DNA of 64,000 nucleotides, taken from assembly GCA_944385035.1 (NCBI GenBank), contig CALWVV010000005.1, forward strand, positions 1-64,000, read 5' to 3'. The notes under the pieces were generated by a model. The model had not been told where the DNA came from, did no database searches, and saw only the letters and a program-made list of their open reading frames with translations. The stretch comes from an uncultured Oscillospiraceae bacterium. GTDB taxonomy: Bacteria; Bacillota; Clostridia; Oscillospirales; Oscillospiraceae. This document shows, one piece after another, positions 63,131-64,000 of this stretch (its first letter is position 1; each line of letters opens with the position of its first letter). A program made the translations under genes and the position numbers.

Positions 63131-64000
63131 ATGGATATTACACACATACTGGCGCTGCTAGGTGGACTTGCGCTGTTCCTGCACGGGATGCAGATGATGA
63201 GTTCCGGTCTGGAGGCGGCTGCCGGCAACCGGATGAAGAACATCCTGGAGCGGCTGACCGCCAACCGTTTCCTGGGCGTGCTGGTGGGCGCGGCCATCAC
63301 CGCTGTCATTCAGTCCTCCTCTGCCACCACGGTCATGGTGGTGGGCTTTGTCAACGCAGGGATGATGACCCTCAACCAGGCGGTGTGGATCATCATGGGT
63401 GCCAACATCGGTACCACGGTGACGGGATTGCTCATCGCTTTGGATGTGGGTGAGCTGGCCCCCTTCTTTGCCTTTATCGGCGTAGCACTGATGGTCTTTG
63501 TGAAGGAGCCGAAGCTCCAGCACATTGGCCAGATCCTGGCCGGCCTGGGCGTGCTGTTTTTGGGCATGGGCATGATGAGCGATTCCATGGTTCCCCTGCG
63601 GGAGTCGGAGAGCTTCATTCGCCTGATGTCCACCTTCTCCAACCCCATTTTGGGTATTTTGGCCGGTGCTGGCTTTACTGCGGTGATCCAGTCCTCCTCC
63701 GCCTCGGTGGGTATTCTTCAGGCCCTGGCCAACAGCGGCGTGATCGGTTTGTCCAGCGCGGTGTTTGTCCTGTTTGGTCAGAACATTGGTACCTGTATCA
63801 CGGCCGTTCTGGCCTCCATCGGCACCAACCGCAACGCCAAACGGACCACCATTATCCACCTGATGTTCAATATCATCGGTACCATCATTTTCACCATTTT
63901 GTTCCTGTTGTTCCCCATTGCCCAAGTGATTGACGGCAGCATGGTGCTCCAGGGGAGCGTGGGCAGCTTCCTGTCCAACGTACTGCCCGGCACGCCGGCC
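63131..64000 (+). CDS. Na/Pi cotransporter family protein, N-terminal part (3' end outside window)
   Basis: The first 290 codons of a PNaS (NptA/YjbB-type) transporter, membrane-embedded and importing or exporting phosphate with sodium. Both family repeats are present: AVIQSSSATTVMVVGFVNAG with MGANIGTTVTG, and AVIQSSSASVGILQALANSG with GQNIGTCITAVLASIGT. Its opening ITHILALLGGLALFLHGMQMMSSGLE is also typical. A cytosolic PhoU-like domain would be expected beyond the window edge. GAAGGGATTTTGGAAG precedes the ATG. It is transcribed from its own promoter. Confidence 0.92.
   Translation, partial: MDITHILALLGGLALFLHGMQMMSSGLEAAAGNRMKNILERLTANRFLGVLVGAAITAVIQSSSATTVMVVGFVNAGMMTLNQAVWIIMGANIGTTVTGLLIALDVGELAPFFAFIGVALMVFVKEPKLQHIGQILAGLGVLFLGMGMMSDSMVPLRESESFIRLMSTFSNPILGILAGAGFTAVIQSSSASVGILQALANSGVIGLSSAVFVLFGQNIGTCITAVLASIGTNRNAKRTTIIHLMFNIIGTIIFTILFLLFPIAQVIDGSMVLQGSVGSFLSNVLPGTPA

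Overview
The window looks like chromosomal DNA of an anaerobic, endospore-forming, high-GC Firmicute of the gut Oscillospiraceae type (Flavonifractor/Lawsonibacter/Intestinimonas-like). The assignment rests on spoIIE and spoIID, an archaeal/eukaryotic-type prolyl-tRNA synthetase, two S-layer-homology (SLH) proteins, the c-di-AMP receptor DarA, RNase Y, FakA-like and Asp23 proteins, and GC-rich codon use with strong GGAGG ribosome binding sites. It is inference from gene content, not a database match. Nearly every gene unit ends in a clean hairpin-plus-T terminator.

Layout. 1-7.7 kb: end of proS, spoIIE, asp23-fakA, a CIRCE-controlled hsp20, a LysE exporter and a HAD phosphatase. 7.8-17 kb: two divergent SLH secreted proteins, a phage-tail-fibre-like orphan, and a MoxR ATPase/VWA pair. 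17-22 kb: a sodium/solute symporter, a split chromate-transporter pair divergent from a LysR regulator, and a stand-alone siroheme/4Fe-4S sulfite-reductase-like protein. 22-32.2 kb: the most system-like locus. A minus-strand operon (extracellular binding-protein sensor, histidine kinase, AraC response regulator, beta-phosphoglucomutase, Cof phosphatase) lies divergent from a three-gene ABC importer with a fused double permease and an ATPase carrying a large insertion. I read it as a candidate sugar-phosphate sensing and uptake system. 32.3-39.6 kb: trmO, darA, a MerR operon of small membrane proteins sharing a C-terminal motif plus YbjQ, DUF1846, an orphan kinase, gap and an XRE regulator. 39.6-45.8 kb: rny, spoIID, lepA and an XRE regulator. 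Between lepA and spoIID the last 28 codons of lepA recur in a 241-bp-period array. 46-53 kb: pta, a TetR-controlled membrane-protein operon with decay next to it, mnmE, an FAD dehydrogenase and a zinc-ribbon protein. 53-64 kb: dCMP deaminase, VanY peptidase, a glutamine amidotransferase/cytidylate-kinase-like pair, a malR-malQ-glgP alpha-glucan operon, an asymmetric ABC-F ATPase and the start of a Na/Pi cotransporter.

The items most worth a second look are the lepA-tail array (every difference among the full tail copies is synonymous), the 22-32 kb sensing/import locus, the ABC-F protein with only one intact ATP site, the SLH protein with three apparently dead peptidase-like repeats, and the MerR operon with its shared C-terminal motif. 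No rRNA, tRNA, CRISPR array or insertion sequence was seen.
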